The notes under the pieces are model-generated. The model was not told where the DNA came from. It worked only from the letters and a program-made list of their open reading frames with translations, and made no database searches. This document shows positions 22,401-32,091 of a stretch of DNA of 64,000 bases, in pieces (position 1 is the stretch's first letter; every line of letters starts with the position of its first letter). The stretch lies in NCBI GenBank assembly GCA_910589415.1, contig OU342634.1, forward strand, positions 3,224,001-3,288,000, written 5' to 3'. Made by a program: the position numbers and the translations under genes. The stretch comes from Malachius bipustulatus. Its lineage: Eukaryota; Arthropoda; Insecta; Coleoptera; Melyridae.

Positions 22401-22639
22401 CTTTCCACAAAAGTTTGTAGATTTGCAAAATTCGCATTCAAACTTCTTATGTTGACACATAGTAAATAGTCCTTGTTCGATTTCCGTAGATAAGCATCAA
22501 GTTCATAGGTGTTGTCATATATAGTTTCTTTTTCAATTAGCTGATCTTGCAATGATTCCAGAATTTCAAAATTTTGATCGATTGAGGCTGATAATGTAGA
22601 GAAAACACCTTGCAATATTTGTGCAGGTGAATTATCCAT
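19447..22639 (-). pseudogene. LINE ORF2 (endonuclease and RT), split by a MITE
   Basis: From the ATG at 22639 the frame enters an APE-type endonuclease (LCVNIRSLNANFANL). A 255-bp MITE (22124-22378) then interrupts it. The frame resumes at 22119 and stays open for more than 880 codons to 19447. The endonuclease continues with CTETW, VIGDFNIDIL and NDHYPLF. The RT shows GVDGVNAKVIK, YRPISLVSNFAK, FLDLARAFDTVDH, MGVPQGTVLGPLLFVLYVNDL and SYADD. It ends with a basic KKRRKKELKKWI tail. With the MITE's 4-bp target copy removed the two halves are in frame, so this is the only disabling change seen. Confidence 0.85.
22124..22378. mobile_element. Perfect palindromic MITE in LINE ORF2
   Basis: This 255-bp element runs from GAACCCTATGCTGCAAC to its inverted copy. 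The arms are about 115 bp, almost identical, and meet at an AT-rich centre near 22250. AATT lies on each side (22120-22123, 22379-22382), giving a 4-bp duplication. Ignoring the element and one AATT restores the ORF2 frame. No protein is encoded. The transposase that moved it is unknown. Confidence 0.85.
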
Positions 22640-23978
22640 TTGAAGAACGGATTTTATTTACAGTGTTAAATGCTGGTTTCATTGGGTAATTAGTTGTATT
22701 AATTACCTTATGCAGTCTAGCTTTATAAGTTTCACAGTTAATTTTATCTGTAGCTTCATGCTCTATATTTCTTTTTTTAATCAGAAACTGATTTGCATGA
22801 CTACAATTAACACACTTTTTTTCATTTTTATTGTCACACGTTTCAGACTCATGATCACCTGCACAGTATCCACATTGAAATTTTGTACAATTGAAATAGT
22901 TGTGATTATATCCTTGGCATTTTTTACATTGATTTAAATTATAGTCATCATAGATAAGATTACAATTTTGATATCCAATATGCAAATTCCTCTGATGTGC
23001 TATCTTCATGTACAAATCAGATCTTAATCTCAATTTGACACATTTGGTTTTGGTATTTTTCTTTTTTGGATAAATGTATTCAATATTGAAAGAATCCTGT
23101 TGAATGTTATTTCTCACACAAATATCCTGTGTCATTTCTTCCTTTGAGAAATTATTATCTATTCCATAGATCTTTATCAATGGGTCTAGGTTTTCTGCAA
23201 ATTTAACCTTTGCATTATCTCCTAGATTCTGTTCCAGAGCTGTTTTTATTTCCTGACCATTTTTTTGATCACATTTTACTATAACGCTTTTTTTTCCTTT
23301 AGTAACTTTATTGACTGGTTTTTTAGTTGCAATTAGAGAATTCTTCACAGCTGCAAATGTATCTTCTTGAGTCTGAGACTTTTCTGGAGTAACAATTATA
23401 GTTTTAATTTCACTATTACTTTTCTGAATCTCGCACAATCCAGATACTGTTTTAGCTGCAGACGCATAAGATATTGACGGCATTTTGTCATTAAAATTGG
23501 ACCTCAAATATCTATTATTCTCGATTAGCTCTTCATTAATTCTTTTTAATTCATTGATATTTTGTTTTTCACTTTTATTTTCTCTTAGCAACATACCTAT
23601 AGAACAAACTGCATCACATGTACTACGCTCATCAAGTTCATCCTCACTGTTTCCTGATAAATCCAAAGATTGGCCAGTAAGATTAATTATTTCCTGATTT
23701 ATAAGCTCAGCTTTCAGTTTTAATATCTCCAATTGATTAAAGTTTTCGTCATCTTTATTTTGTACATGCTTGGCACTGTAGGTGATGGCGTGTTCCGGGC
23801 ATATTACACACGTATTTGTAACAAAAAAGCCTTTTCCTTTATTAGATTTTCTTGTAAAATCACTTCTACAGTAAGGCGAATCACACAAAAGACAGGAAAC
23901 ATGGCTATATTCTATCTGTGGATGACAAACTAAACTTATTTTAGGAGGCACGTTACGAGCGTCTTCTCCTGCCGACAT
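22632..23978 (-). CDS. LINE ORF1 protein with zinc knuckles (448 aa)
   Basis: This is a nucleic-acid-binding, gag-like protein expected to coat LINE RNA. The N-terminus carries a cysteine/histidine cluster (SCLLCDSPYC, then CVICPEH) resembling a degenerate PHD-type finger. The middle is charged and probably coiled. The C-terminal third has CCHC-type knuckles: CKKCQGYNHNYFNC, CGYCAGDHESETC, then CVNCSHAN. This order is common in ORF1 proteins of arthropod Jockey/I-type LINEs. The ATG at 23978 opens a 448-codon frame without breaks. The stop overlaps the ORF2 start by 8 bp, suggesting reinitiation or coupled translation. A similar ORF1 organisation is found in the LINE at 46818-54064. Confidence 0.85.
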   Translation of the reverse strand: MSAGEDARNVPPKISLVCHPQIEYSHVSCLLCDSPYCRSDFTRKSNKGKGFFVTNTCVICPEHAITYSAKHVQNKDDENFNQLEILKLKAELINQEIINLTGQSLDLSGNSEDELDERSTCDAVCSIGMLLRENKSEKQNINELKRINEELIENNRYLRSNFNDKMPSISYASAAKTVSGLCEIQKSNSEIKTIIVTPEKSQTQEDTFAAVKNSLIATKKPVNKVTKGKKSVIVKCDQKNGQEIKTALEQNLGDNAKVKFAENLDPLIKIYGIDNNFSKEEMTQDICVRNNIQQDSFNIEYIYPKKKNTKTKCVKLRLRSDLYMKIAHQRNLHIGYQNCNLIYDDYNLNQCKKCQGYNHNYFNCTKFQCGYCAGDHESETCDNKNEKKCVNCSHANQFLIKKRNIEHEATDKINCETYKARLHKVINTTNYPMKPAFNTVNKIRSSNG

Positions 23979-24821
23979 CGCGTGAAGAAGTTTTTTGCGA
24001 TTATATTTACTTTATTTCGGGAGGTTGCATTCGTGGATCATTTCGTTTGTTTACAATTTTTTTCTTAGTTTTGTTTCATCTGCTGTTGCTTCGTTTTATT
24101 TAATTTACTTTAAATTATTCCACCCAGATGATAAGCGATATCTTATCTGATGCTTTTTGTATCCCTCTATCACTTGATAAAGTCTATTTCACTATTTCAC
24201 GTATTGTTGAACTATCAAAACACATCACAATTTCTCTTGACTTTAATCAGCTAGATCATGTAACCAGCTACATGGAGGTATAAATCTCAACCATTAATTC
24301 ACAATACAACCCCACAAAACTGAGCTAAAACTGGGAGCTCTATAAATGGACTGTAAATCAACAATATTGCTGAAAACTATTGAAGATAGGATTTGATATT
24401 ACATATTATAATGACATTTTTAATGGAGCAAGTTAAACTGGACCAAACCGTGAGACCAGGAAATGAGAGAAATTAATTATTTGATGAATTATCAAATAAT
24501 TAATAATGATTATCAAATAATTAATTTCTCTCATTTCCTGGTCGTCCCGCCTCACGGTTCGGTCCAGTTTAACTTGCTCCATTAAAAATGTCATTATAAT
24601 ATGTAATATCAAATCCTATCTTCAATAGGTAAATCAATCTCAACCCTTTTCACTTCGAAAAGGTTTAAACTATTTTTAACATCCATGTAATTAACATAAT
24701 TCACTGGAATTTTTGCACGACAATTGTTGTTGATTCTTATAATAGAGCCTTCATCTTCATCTATCACTTTTGTATGCAATGTTAACACCTGTAAATTTTT
24801 GGAATTGCCAATAACTGACAA

Positions 24822-24861
24822 TTGTCCTGATGATGGGCTAACCCCCGAAACCGGTTGACAA
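24822..24861 (+). ncRNA. Hammerhead-like motif, right arm
   Basis: In order: UUGUC (stem I), CUGAUGA (core), UGGG-CUAA-CCCCC (stem II, three G-C pairs with a mismatch at the base), GAAA, CCGGU (short stem III), U at the cleavage position, then GACAA closing stem I. The layout is that of a minimal type I hammerhead, but with a non-consensus 10.1/11.1 pair and U17. It is probably weakened or inactive. Confidence 0.45.
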
Positions 24862-24961
24862 GCTCTTTTTTCAATAAATTATACTCATATGACCTAGATT
24901 TTTATTTTTATTCGATGAATTTGAGTATACTATGGCCAACCTATATGATTTAAATGATAAT

Positions 24962-25410
24962 GATTAACTCCTCTTACAAGAGGACAGGGATAGAATACAC
25001 TCTTGGTCCTGTCTGAATAAAATTAAACTTAATAGTAGTAAATGTAAAGTATCGTCGTTCAATAGAACCAAAAACAAGCTCCTGTTTGATTATCGAGTTT
25101 CGAATGAATCTTTGGAGAATATATGTTGTAAGCATTAGAGATTTGGGAGTAATCTTTCAGAGCAACATTGAATTGATATTCACTTGAGAGCCGCCACATC
25201 GAGAGCTTATAGGATACTGGGTTTCATTATAAGATCTACGAAAGAGTTTAAATCTGTTAAATCTATGGTTCAACTCTACAAAACTCTAGTCAGGCCAATT
25301 TTAACTTTTGGTTCTGTAATTTGGTCTCCGACAAAAAAATTCTTAATAAATTAACTCGAGTCAGTGCAGCATAAGTTTTTTTAGATACAAGTTAGGGAGA
25401 GGAATGAGCT
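24962..25410 (+). pseudogene. LINE reverse transcriptase thumb region
   Basis: This continues the broken LINE of 18142-18885: DRIHSWSCLNKIKLNSSKCKV, DLGV-like and SHLRAATSRAYRILGF-like segments, then LVRPILTFGSVIWSP. These are the standard post-YADD blocks of Jockey/CR1-type RTs. Several stops and frameshifts are present, for example TAA at 24965. It ends at AGCT, the gypsy target site. Confidence 0.65.
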
Positions 25411-27229
25411 TGTAACGGTCCAAATTTTTATTTTACTTAATTCCGAGTTTTATTATTAAAATATTATATTTCTCATAAATTCAGTCAGTCATATCGACGG
25501 GATTCAACGTTCGTCGATAAGGTTTTTTTTATCAGCGCTCGAACGGTCGGAACTGCGAGGCGAGGCCGGCAGATTGGATAGAAGAGAATAAGTCGAGAAA
25601 AGAGGCGTTCGATTGCAATTTTCCAATAGTCCAGTTTACGATAGCTTCCGGATTGTGTGTGATTTAACCGGGATAATTGTTGGAAAATTATTGTGTTGAA
25701 GTCGTTTATTTGATGGTTGGATGTCATCGGCGACTAAAACATCACCGCTAGAAGTGGGATTCTTTTCGGCGTCTCCAAGAGACTACTATTTTCTATTTAC
25801 TGCCTATTACCATCATTATTCTACTGGGTGCCCCTAAACTGTCTTACTTAGGGTAAGTCTCCAAACTTATTATTGTTATCATATTATGATCATTCCTCCA
25901 ATTTAATAATGAATTAATTCGAATGTTTTTCTGGTTCTCCAGTTATTGTTTTTTTTTTGTGGTGGTTTATCAGCTCGTATTATCAATTGGGTACATACTT
26001 TGGAATCAATTCTTTTTTTTTGACTTAGGGTTTGTTCGGAGGGCGAAAAAGTGCAGGAAGGCAACAGAAGTGCTGTAGGAAGCGATTGGGCTCCATTGGT
26101 CTAGGACTAGGGAACGTGAACGTCCGTGTGACTTCCTGTGATAGAGCGAGTTTCGCCTACTGGTCGAAAGGGCTGGTCCGAGGTTCTTCTTCAAGTGGAT
26201 GTTCCTGCTCCAGGATAGTGATGAGTACCTTTCCTAATTTACTATTTCGATAGTCTGCATAAGACTATTTTCACGTCCAGAGAGATAACGCGGAACAATC
26301 GTTATCTGAACCACCGAGTGATTATTTCTTTGCCGCCTTTCGGTTATTATTGTTTTTTTTTTTTTGTTATTTATTCTTATTGTATTATATTTCGGTGTTA
26401 AATTTAGTGTCAGAAGCGGTCAAGGAAATTGTAGGAGCTGATCTAGACAGGGAATAAATAATAAGACCGTCCTAATACAACTCTCTTGAATGATTTAATG
26501 AATAATCATCCGCATAGGTATAATAGATGTACTTTTGTTTTACGAATGTATTTTACCATTGTGCAGGTTACGCGAAGTGCACTTAGCGAATCTATCGTAC
26601 CAGTAAATAATTGCATTAAAATAAATTGAATAACAACGAGTACTTACAGGGAAAAAAAAATAAATAATAGTAAATTAGTAAGTAGTAAATTAAATAGTAA
26701 ATAAGTAAATGAAATTATAACTTTATATTGCTTGAACTAGGACAGGTATTGTTTATTTTATGGCTGCTTCCTGACTTCTTATCATTACCGATCTTTTTTT
26801 TTTGTTATTACCACCTTATATTATTTTTGTACCATTAAATGTAATTATACCGTTCTACTAGGAGTATTATTGGTGTTGTGTCTATGTCTGGCTTGGTTTT
26901 GTGTTGTGTAGTCTGTGTGTTGCTGACATCCGACCCCATGATCCAGAGGAAGCTGGTTGGAGGTCTTGATTTATTATAGGTTATGGTATTTCATTGTTTG
27001 ACCAAAACCACGAACCAAAAACCTTTATATTAGTTGCCGTGTGATGTAAAACAATGTGGCGCCTCAATCGGATTCATTTGTAAACTTTTGGGTTTGGTAA
27101 ACCCCCCACACCCTTCTCCACTAAGTTGGTGGGCCATCATACGGTAAACTCTGAGGTCTCTAGGAAGGTATAGGTGCGTCGGGTGTAACACATATAAGTA
27201 ATTTGTATAATTGTAAAGAAGGCGTCGCA
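25411..27229 (+). repeat. gypsy 5' LTR (1819 bp)
   Basis: It begins TGTAACGGTCC and ends GGCGTCGCA, and is repeated at 32092-33910 with a constant offset of 6681 bp. It is unusually long for an insect gypsy LTR. The promoter start is not obvious from sequence alone. Confidence 0.95.
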
Positions 27230-27233
27230 TTTT

Positions 27234-27252
27234 TGGCGCCCAACGTGGGGCC
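27234..27252 (+). promoter_or_regulatory. gypsy primer-binding site
   Basis: TGGCGCCCAACGTGGGGCC lies 4 bases after the 5' LTR. It starts with TGG, complementary to the CCA end of a tRNA, as expected for the minus-strand primer. The tRNA was not identified. Confidence 0.8.
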
Positions 27253-27416
27253 TTTAGAAAATAAATAATAGGGTTAGAGTTGGAACGTTTTATTTTTATT
27301 TTATTCTTTTTGTTCTCTCGTTTTTTTTTTGGTTTACGCTTGATTTATTGCCTTTTGTTTAGCAACCAGGTATATTTGGATTTTTTTTTTTGTTGTTGTA
27401 AATATTTTGTGGGAAT

Positions 27417-28757
27417 ATGGAGCGAAAATTTAGGATTAATAGGCTCGAGAAAGACGAGTTAATGTACGAATTACGTGTGAGAGGAGCAAATGTGACGGAT
27501 AGTACAGGAGTAGAAGAACTGCGCAGACTCTTAAGTGGCTATCTTAAGTTGGAGGCTACAGGGGAAAAGCTGGATTACCCTAAGCACCCATTCACATTCC
27601 AAGAAGATGTGGACAGTGTTATCACCAAGAGTCAGCAGATTGGCAAGCTTATTGACGGTTTTGCCGATAATGAGAAAAGCTCAGCTTTTCAAAAAATCGC
27701 CAGTAAGTTGGCTCACACTTTTGGTCGAGCACAACGTATAACCTCAGATAAGCAGAATGAGCTTACCAGGAAATCACAACTCATGGTGGAGTTGATGAGC
27801 CATGATTCTTTGCTGAAATCAAAAGCACGAAAAGTAGCAAGAGCTTCTATAGTAGGCAGCTCACCTGTTGAATTGTCGGAATTGTTGTCTTCAACCGCTA
27901 TTTCGAGTGAGTCAGAGAGTGACCCTGAGGAGGTTAGGCAATCCCCTTCGGTCGCACCAACTACGGCTTTCGTTTCAGCTAACTCTATACAGCATCTTAG
28001 AAGTATTCCCGTGGCTAGGTGGGACTTGGCGAAGTTTGACGGGGTTGAAGGTAAAATATCACTAAGTGCTTTCTTGGAAAATGTGGACGAACTACGTAGG
28101 TCTCGGAATGTATCGAGGGAGGAATTATTTTCATCGGCGAGCGATTTGTTTATGGGGAAAGCTCTCATTTGGTATAGGTCGATTAGGGATCAAGTTGATA
28201 CTTGGGAAGAATTGGTCAGGGAGTTGAAGCTGCAGTTTTTGCCTGAGGATTTCAACGAGAAACTTTTCCAAGAGATTAAACATCGCACTCAAGGTCAGGA
28301 TGAGTCGATGGGTATTTACATTGCCGTTATGAAGAATATGTTTAATCGGTTGACGGTAAAAGTGAGAGAAGAGGCGCAGCTGAAGATTATGTTGGCTAAC
28401 ATTAGCCCCTTTTATCAGAATCAGTTAGGGTTAGCAAGGATTTCATCGGTGGAGGAATTATTGGAGGTCGGACGACGACTGGAAAGTAAGAAGGCGGCCA
28501 TTGAAGCTTATGTACCACCACCTAGGAATCGTCGTACTTTATTGGAACCTGACTTGGCTTACGTCTATGGGGAGTCGACTGGTGTCCAGGTTACAGAGGT
28601 CGTGTGTTGGAGCTGTAGGAAACCGGGACACAAAGCTAGCCAGTGTAAGCAGCCACGGAAACCTCGGCACTGTTATAAGTGTGGTCAAGAAGGCTTCACG
28701 GTTCGGACGTGTACTAAATGCAATAAGGTGACGGGAAATGCCAGCGGAAACCGGTGA
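27417..28757 (+). CDS. gag: gypsy Gag (446 aa)
   Basis: This is the structural protein of the retrotransposon particle. The ATG at 27417 opens a 446-codon frame. The N-terminal part is charged, with a SAP-like helix start (DELMYELRVRGANVT). The capsid-like core around residues 200-350 includes FDGVEGKISLSAFL, ALIWYRSI and WEELVRELKLQFLPEDF, the usual retrotransposon-gag signature. The C-terminus has one zinc knuckle, CWSCRKPGHKASQC, and a second degenerate one, CYKCGQEGFTVRTC, in which the histidine is replaced. It overlaps the pol frame by about 30 nt in the -1 register. No breaks are seen. Confidence 0.92.
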   Translation: MERKFRINRLEKDELMYELRVRGANVTDSTGVEELRRLLSGYLKLEATGEKLDYPKHPFTFQEDVDSVITKSQQIGKLIDGFADNEKSSAFQKIASKLAHTFGRAQRITSDKQNELTRKSQLMVELMSHDSLLKSKARKVARASIVGSSPVELSELLSSTAISSESESDPEEVRQSPSVAPTTAFVSANSIQHLRSIPVARWDLAKFDGVEGKISLSAFLENVDELRRSRNVSREELFSSASDLFMGKALIWYRSIRDQVDTWEELVRELKLQFLPEDFNEKLFQEIKHRTQGQDESMGIYIAVMKNMFNRLTVKVREEAQLKIMLANISPFYQNQLGLARISSVEELLEVGRRLESKKAAIEAYVPPPRNRRTLLEPDLAYVYGESTGVQVTEVVCWSCRKPGHKASQCKQPRKPRHCYKCGQEGFTVRTCTKCNKVTGNASGNR

Positions 28758-31700
28758 GTGACCGGAAACCTGTTTCCACAACATGCACGGTCATAGTAAA
28801 TAATAGGAAAGATACACCCGTTGAGCAATGCAATATCCTTTTAAATTTTATTTTAGCCCATGCTAAGGGAGATGAGCGTCCATATTTGTCGGTGTCCATT
28901 TTAGGAACAACAATTTTAGGGTTGTTGGACTCAGGAGCCACACATACCATTCTCGGAGGACCGGGGTGGGAGTTATTCGACAGTCGTGGAGTGGTTATGC
29001 ATACAGGCGATAATCTAGCTTGCACCGTGGCTAATGGTCAGCAATGCGTTGGAATAGGGTATCTCGATTTGCCGATGGAAGTAGAGGGGCGGATGAGAAT
29101 AATTCGTACGTTCGTTGTGCCTGCATTGTCTCACACTCTGATTTTGGGAACAGATTTTTGGAAGAGCATGGGAGTGGTGCCCGATTTGCGTAGTGGTCGA
29201 TGGAGTTTTTCCACCCTATCTGAGGGGAAAGTCAGTGGTGTCTCGCTAAATTCACAGACCGATTTGACCCGAGGTCAGGCGGAAGTGTTGCATAAGCTAG
29301 TGGACGAAGCTTTTTCGGCGATGGGAGATAAATTAGGTTGTACGTCTATGGTAGAGCACGTGATAAAGACAAATTCCGATCCCATCAAGCAAAGATATTA
29401 TCCCGTGTCTCCTGTTATGCAGCAGCATATGGATCGAGAGATAGACAAGCTGTTGTCCGAGGGAATTATTGAGCGGTCATCTAGTCCTTGGTCATCTCCG
29501 GTTGTCTTGGTTAGGAAGAAGGATGATAGTTTCCGATTCTGTGTGGACTATAGGAAGCTGAATCGAGTGTCGGAGAGGGACGCATATCCTATTCCCTATG
29601 TATCGGATACTTTGAATAAATTGCGGGATGCGAAATACTTATCGTCATTGGATATAAAGTCAGCTTATTTTCAGGTACCTTTGGCAAGAGAATCGCGGCC
29701 ATTGACTGCTTTTACCGTGCCTAATAGAGGGTTGTTTCAGTTCTGTAGACTTCCCATGGGATTGGCGAATTCTCCTGCTACTTTCCAGCGTCTCATAGAT
29801 ACGGTCTTGGGACCTGAATTGGAACCACATGTCTTTGTCTATCTGGATGATATCATTGTCGTTACCCAAACTTTTGACCAGCACGTGGACACACTGAAGG
29901 AGGTTTTTCGTCGATTACGAGTAGCGAATCTCACGGTTGCAAAAGATAAGTGTCAATTCTGTAGGCCCGAGTTGCGTTATCTCGGCTATATGGTCGACAA
30001 AAACGGGTTACATGTAGACCCTGAAAAAGTAAGCGCTCTACTTAATATTCCATCCCCTAAAAATGTTTCGGAGGTGCGACGAATCATCGGCGTAGCCTCA
30101 TGGTATCGCCGCTTTGTACCAAATTTTTCTAGCTTGACTGCTCCTATTACGGATTTACTTCGAAAGGGTAAATCGTTTCGGTGGGATGAAAAGTGTGAGG
30201 ATGCATTCGTCAGGTTGAAGGAGTGTCTGATTAGTGCACCGGTCTTGTCGTGTCCTGATTTTGGTCTTCCCTTTACCATTCAGACTGACGCTAGTGGATA
30301 TGGCATTGGGGCCGTATTGACCCAACAACAGTCTGAGGGAGAGCAGGTGATTTGCTATTTATCTAGATCATTAACTCGGAATGAACGGAATTACACAACG
30401 ACAGAACGAGAGTGTTTAGCTGTCTTATGGGCGATAGAGAAACTCCGTCCGTATATTGAGGGATCCAAGTTCACGGTGGTGACTGACCATTTTAGTTTGG
30501 TATGGTTAAATAGGCAGCAGACACCCCCAGGACGATTGGCTCGATGGGCGATAAAGCTACAACAGTATGATTATGAGATAATACATCGGAAGGGGAAGGA
30601 ACATGTCGTTCCTGATGCCTTGTCGCGAGCAGTCCCAGTGGTGGATAATATTTCAGGCTCGGTCGAGAGAGAAGAGACAGGTGATGGAGAACCGCAGAAG
30701 GAGGATGTACGAGATGTTTGGTATGCCAATCTCGTGAAAAAGATTTCCGATAAACCGCAGAAGTTTCCGGCATGGCGGATAGAATCTGATCGGCTATTTA
30801 AGTACGTGACTCCTCGTTATCCAGATTTGATGCGTGAGAGTGATTGTTGGAAGGAAGTGATTCCAAAGTCAAGACGCAAGAATTTGATAACGGACACTCA
30901 CGAGGCATTGTACCATTTAGGTGTATTCAAGACTTATCATAGGCTGTCTCTTTTATACTATTGGCCGAAAATGAGAGCCGACATTGCTGCATACATTCGT
31001 CGCTGTGCGGTTTGCCATGCGATAAAGCCAGAACAGAAGCGTCCGGCTGGACTCATGTTGAGTACGCAGATGTTGGTCTCTCGACGTTTCGAACTGTTAT
31101 GCGCAGATCTGGTGGGCCCTTTACCTTTGACTCGGGATAGACATCAATATGTGTTAGTTGTCGCAGATTGTTTCAGTAAGTTTCCTTTCTTTTTCCCTAT
31201 ACGTAAGGCTACGGCTTCTGTCGTGACAAACATTATAGAAAAGGAAGTACTATTGGTGTTTGGAATACCGAAGGCTATAATAGTTGACAATGGGGTACAA
31301 TTTCGGTCGAGGGAATTTGGAAATTTGGCCAGAGCTTATAACATCCAAATTAAATACACAGCTTACTATCATCCACAAGGGAACCCTTGTGAGAGGATTA
31401 ATAGGGTGCTGAAGACTATGTTGCAAGGCTATGTTTCTGCTGATCACCGAACTTGGGATCGACACTTAGCTCCTATGGGCTATGCTATTAGATCTTCTCA
31501 GCACGAAGTGACTGGCTTCACCCCAAGTTTTCTTGTTTTTGGTCGGGAGTTGTCAGGAAATCGAGTGTTACAGCAATCGGAAGGTCCAATTGAATTTGAT
31601 CGTGCTGGAGTACCTGAGAAAGTGGAAAGTTTGGCTCGGGTATATGCGGATGTATCGCGGAGGTTGAAGCAAGCCTAGGAGAAGAACAAAATAATCTACG

Positions 31701-31945
31701 ATCTACGTAAGCGGGATGATAGGTTTTACCCCAATCAGTTGGTGTGGCGGAGGAACTATGTGCTGTCCGACGCCTCCAAATATTTCAGCGCTAAATTGGC
31801 CCCCAGGTTTGTCGGTCCGTATTTGATAGCTCGATCAGTGTCACCTTGGACATATGAGCTAAAGGATTCTAAGGGAAAGCACATGGGCACCTGGCATGCC
31901 AAGGATCTCAAGGCTCACCCTCCCGATGCAGATGTGAAGGAGTAG
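28727..31945 (+). pseudogene. pol: gypsy Pol with one nonsense codon
   Basis: Domain order is protease, RT, RNase H, integrase, which identifies Ty3/gypsy. The protease has LLDSGATHT at about residue 57 of the frame counted from 28754. RT has FRFCVDYRKLN, LPMGLANSPATFQ and the catalytic VYLDD at about 360. RNase H has TDASGYGIGAVL. Integrase has an HHCC finger (H..H..CAVCHAIKP), then CADLVGP, VDNGVQF and the glutamate of HPQGNPCERINR. A TAG at 31676-31678 cuts the integrase C-terminal domain. The same frame continues to 31945 with a GPYLIARSVSPWTYEL segment. This single stop is the only defect noted. Confidence 0.9.
28733..28739 (+). promoter_or_regulatory. Candidate -1 frameshift slippery site
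   Basis: GGGAAAT sits in the 31-nt overlap of gag (stop at 28755-28757) and pol (opens after the stop at 28724-28726). It is in the correct register, G GGA AAT, to let ribosomes slip -1 from gag into pol. A downstream RNA structure was not evaluated. Confidence 0.5.
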
Positions 31946-32075
31946 GATTGGTTGTTAGGCGATCGTTCTGGCATCGGATTGAGGGATTGGGGGATTGAGA
32001 GTCAGGTTTTCTTAGATTTTTGCCGGGGTGGTTAGTGTGACTTCTTCTTGAGAGATTTTGGGGGCCAAAATCTTT

Positions 32076-32090
32076 AAAGTGAGGGGGGAG
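32076..32090 (+). promoter_or_regulatory. gypsy polypurine tract
   Basis: AAAGTGAGGGGGGAG lies one base before the 3' LTR. Such purine runs resist RNase H and prime plus-strand DNA synthesis. Confidence 0.85.
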
Positions 32091-32091
32091 T

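Larger units (their letters stand above)
19177..24376 (-). mobile_element. Nearly intact minus-strand LINE
   Basis: This full-length-looking LINE sits inside the left arm of the fold-back element. Reading on the minus strand it has a 5' UTR (about 24376-23979), ORF1 (23978-22632), ORF2 (22639-19447, split only by a 255-bp MITE) and a tail of A/T tetra- and pentanucleotides (about 19200-19177). CTATT flanks both sides (19172-19176, 24377-24381), a short possible TSD. No frameshift is seen in either ORF apart from the MITE, so the insertion appears recent. Confidence 0.8.
18886..24949. mobile_element. Penelope-like fold-back element (split by a LINE)
   Basis: The left arm (18886-19176, resuming at 24377) and the right arm (about 24497-24914) form one palindrome with arms of about 400 bp centred near 24493. 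The right end extends 35 bp beyond the palindrome (24915-24949). The whole is flanked by a 12-bp duplication, TTAAATGATAAT. Inverted terminal repeats, a one-sided tail of about 35 bp, a variable TSD and hammerhead-like motifs in the arms are together typical of Penelope-like elements. No Penelope RT or GIY-YIG endonuclease is encoded, so this would be a coding-less derivative. Confidence 0.6.

Noticed and set aside
25485..27230. Short frames repeated in both gypsy LTRs
   Set aside because: They recur only because the LTRs are duplicated; no protein motif or consistent coding pattern.
27417..31945. A retrovirus-like gypsy with an envelope gene
   Set aside because: Only about 145 bp lies between the end of pol and the 3' LTR, so there is no room for env.
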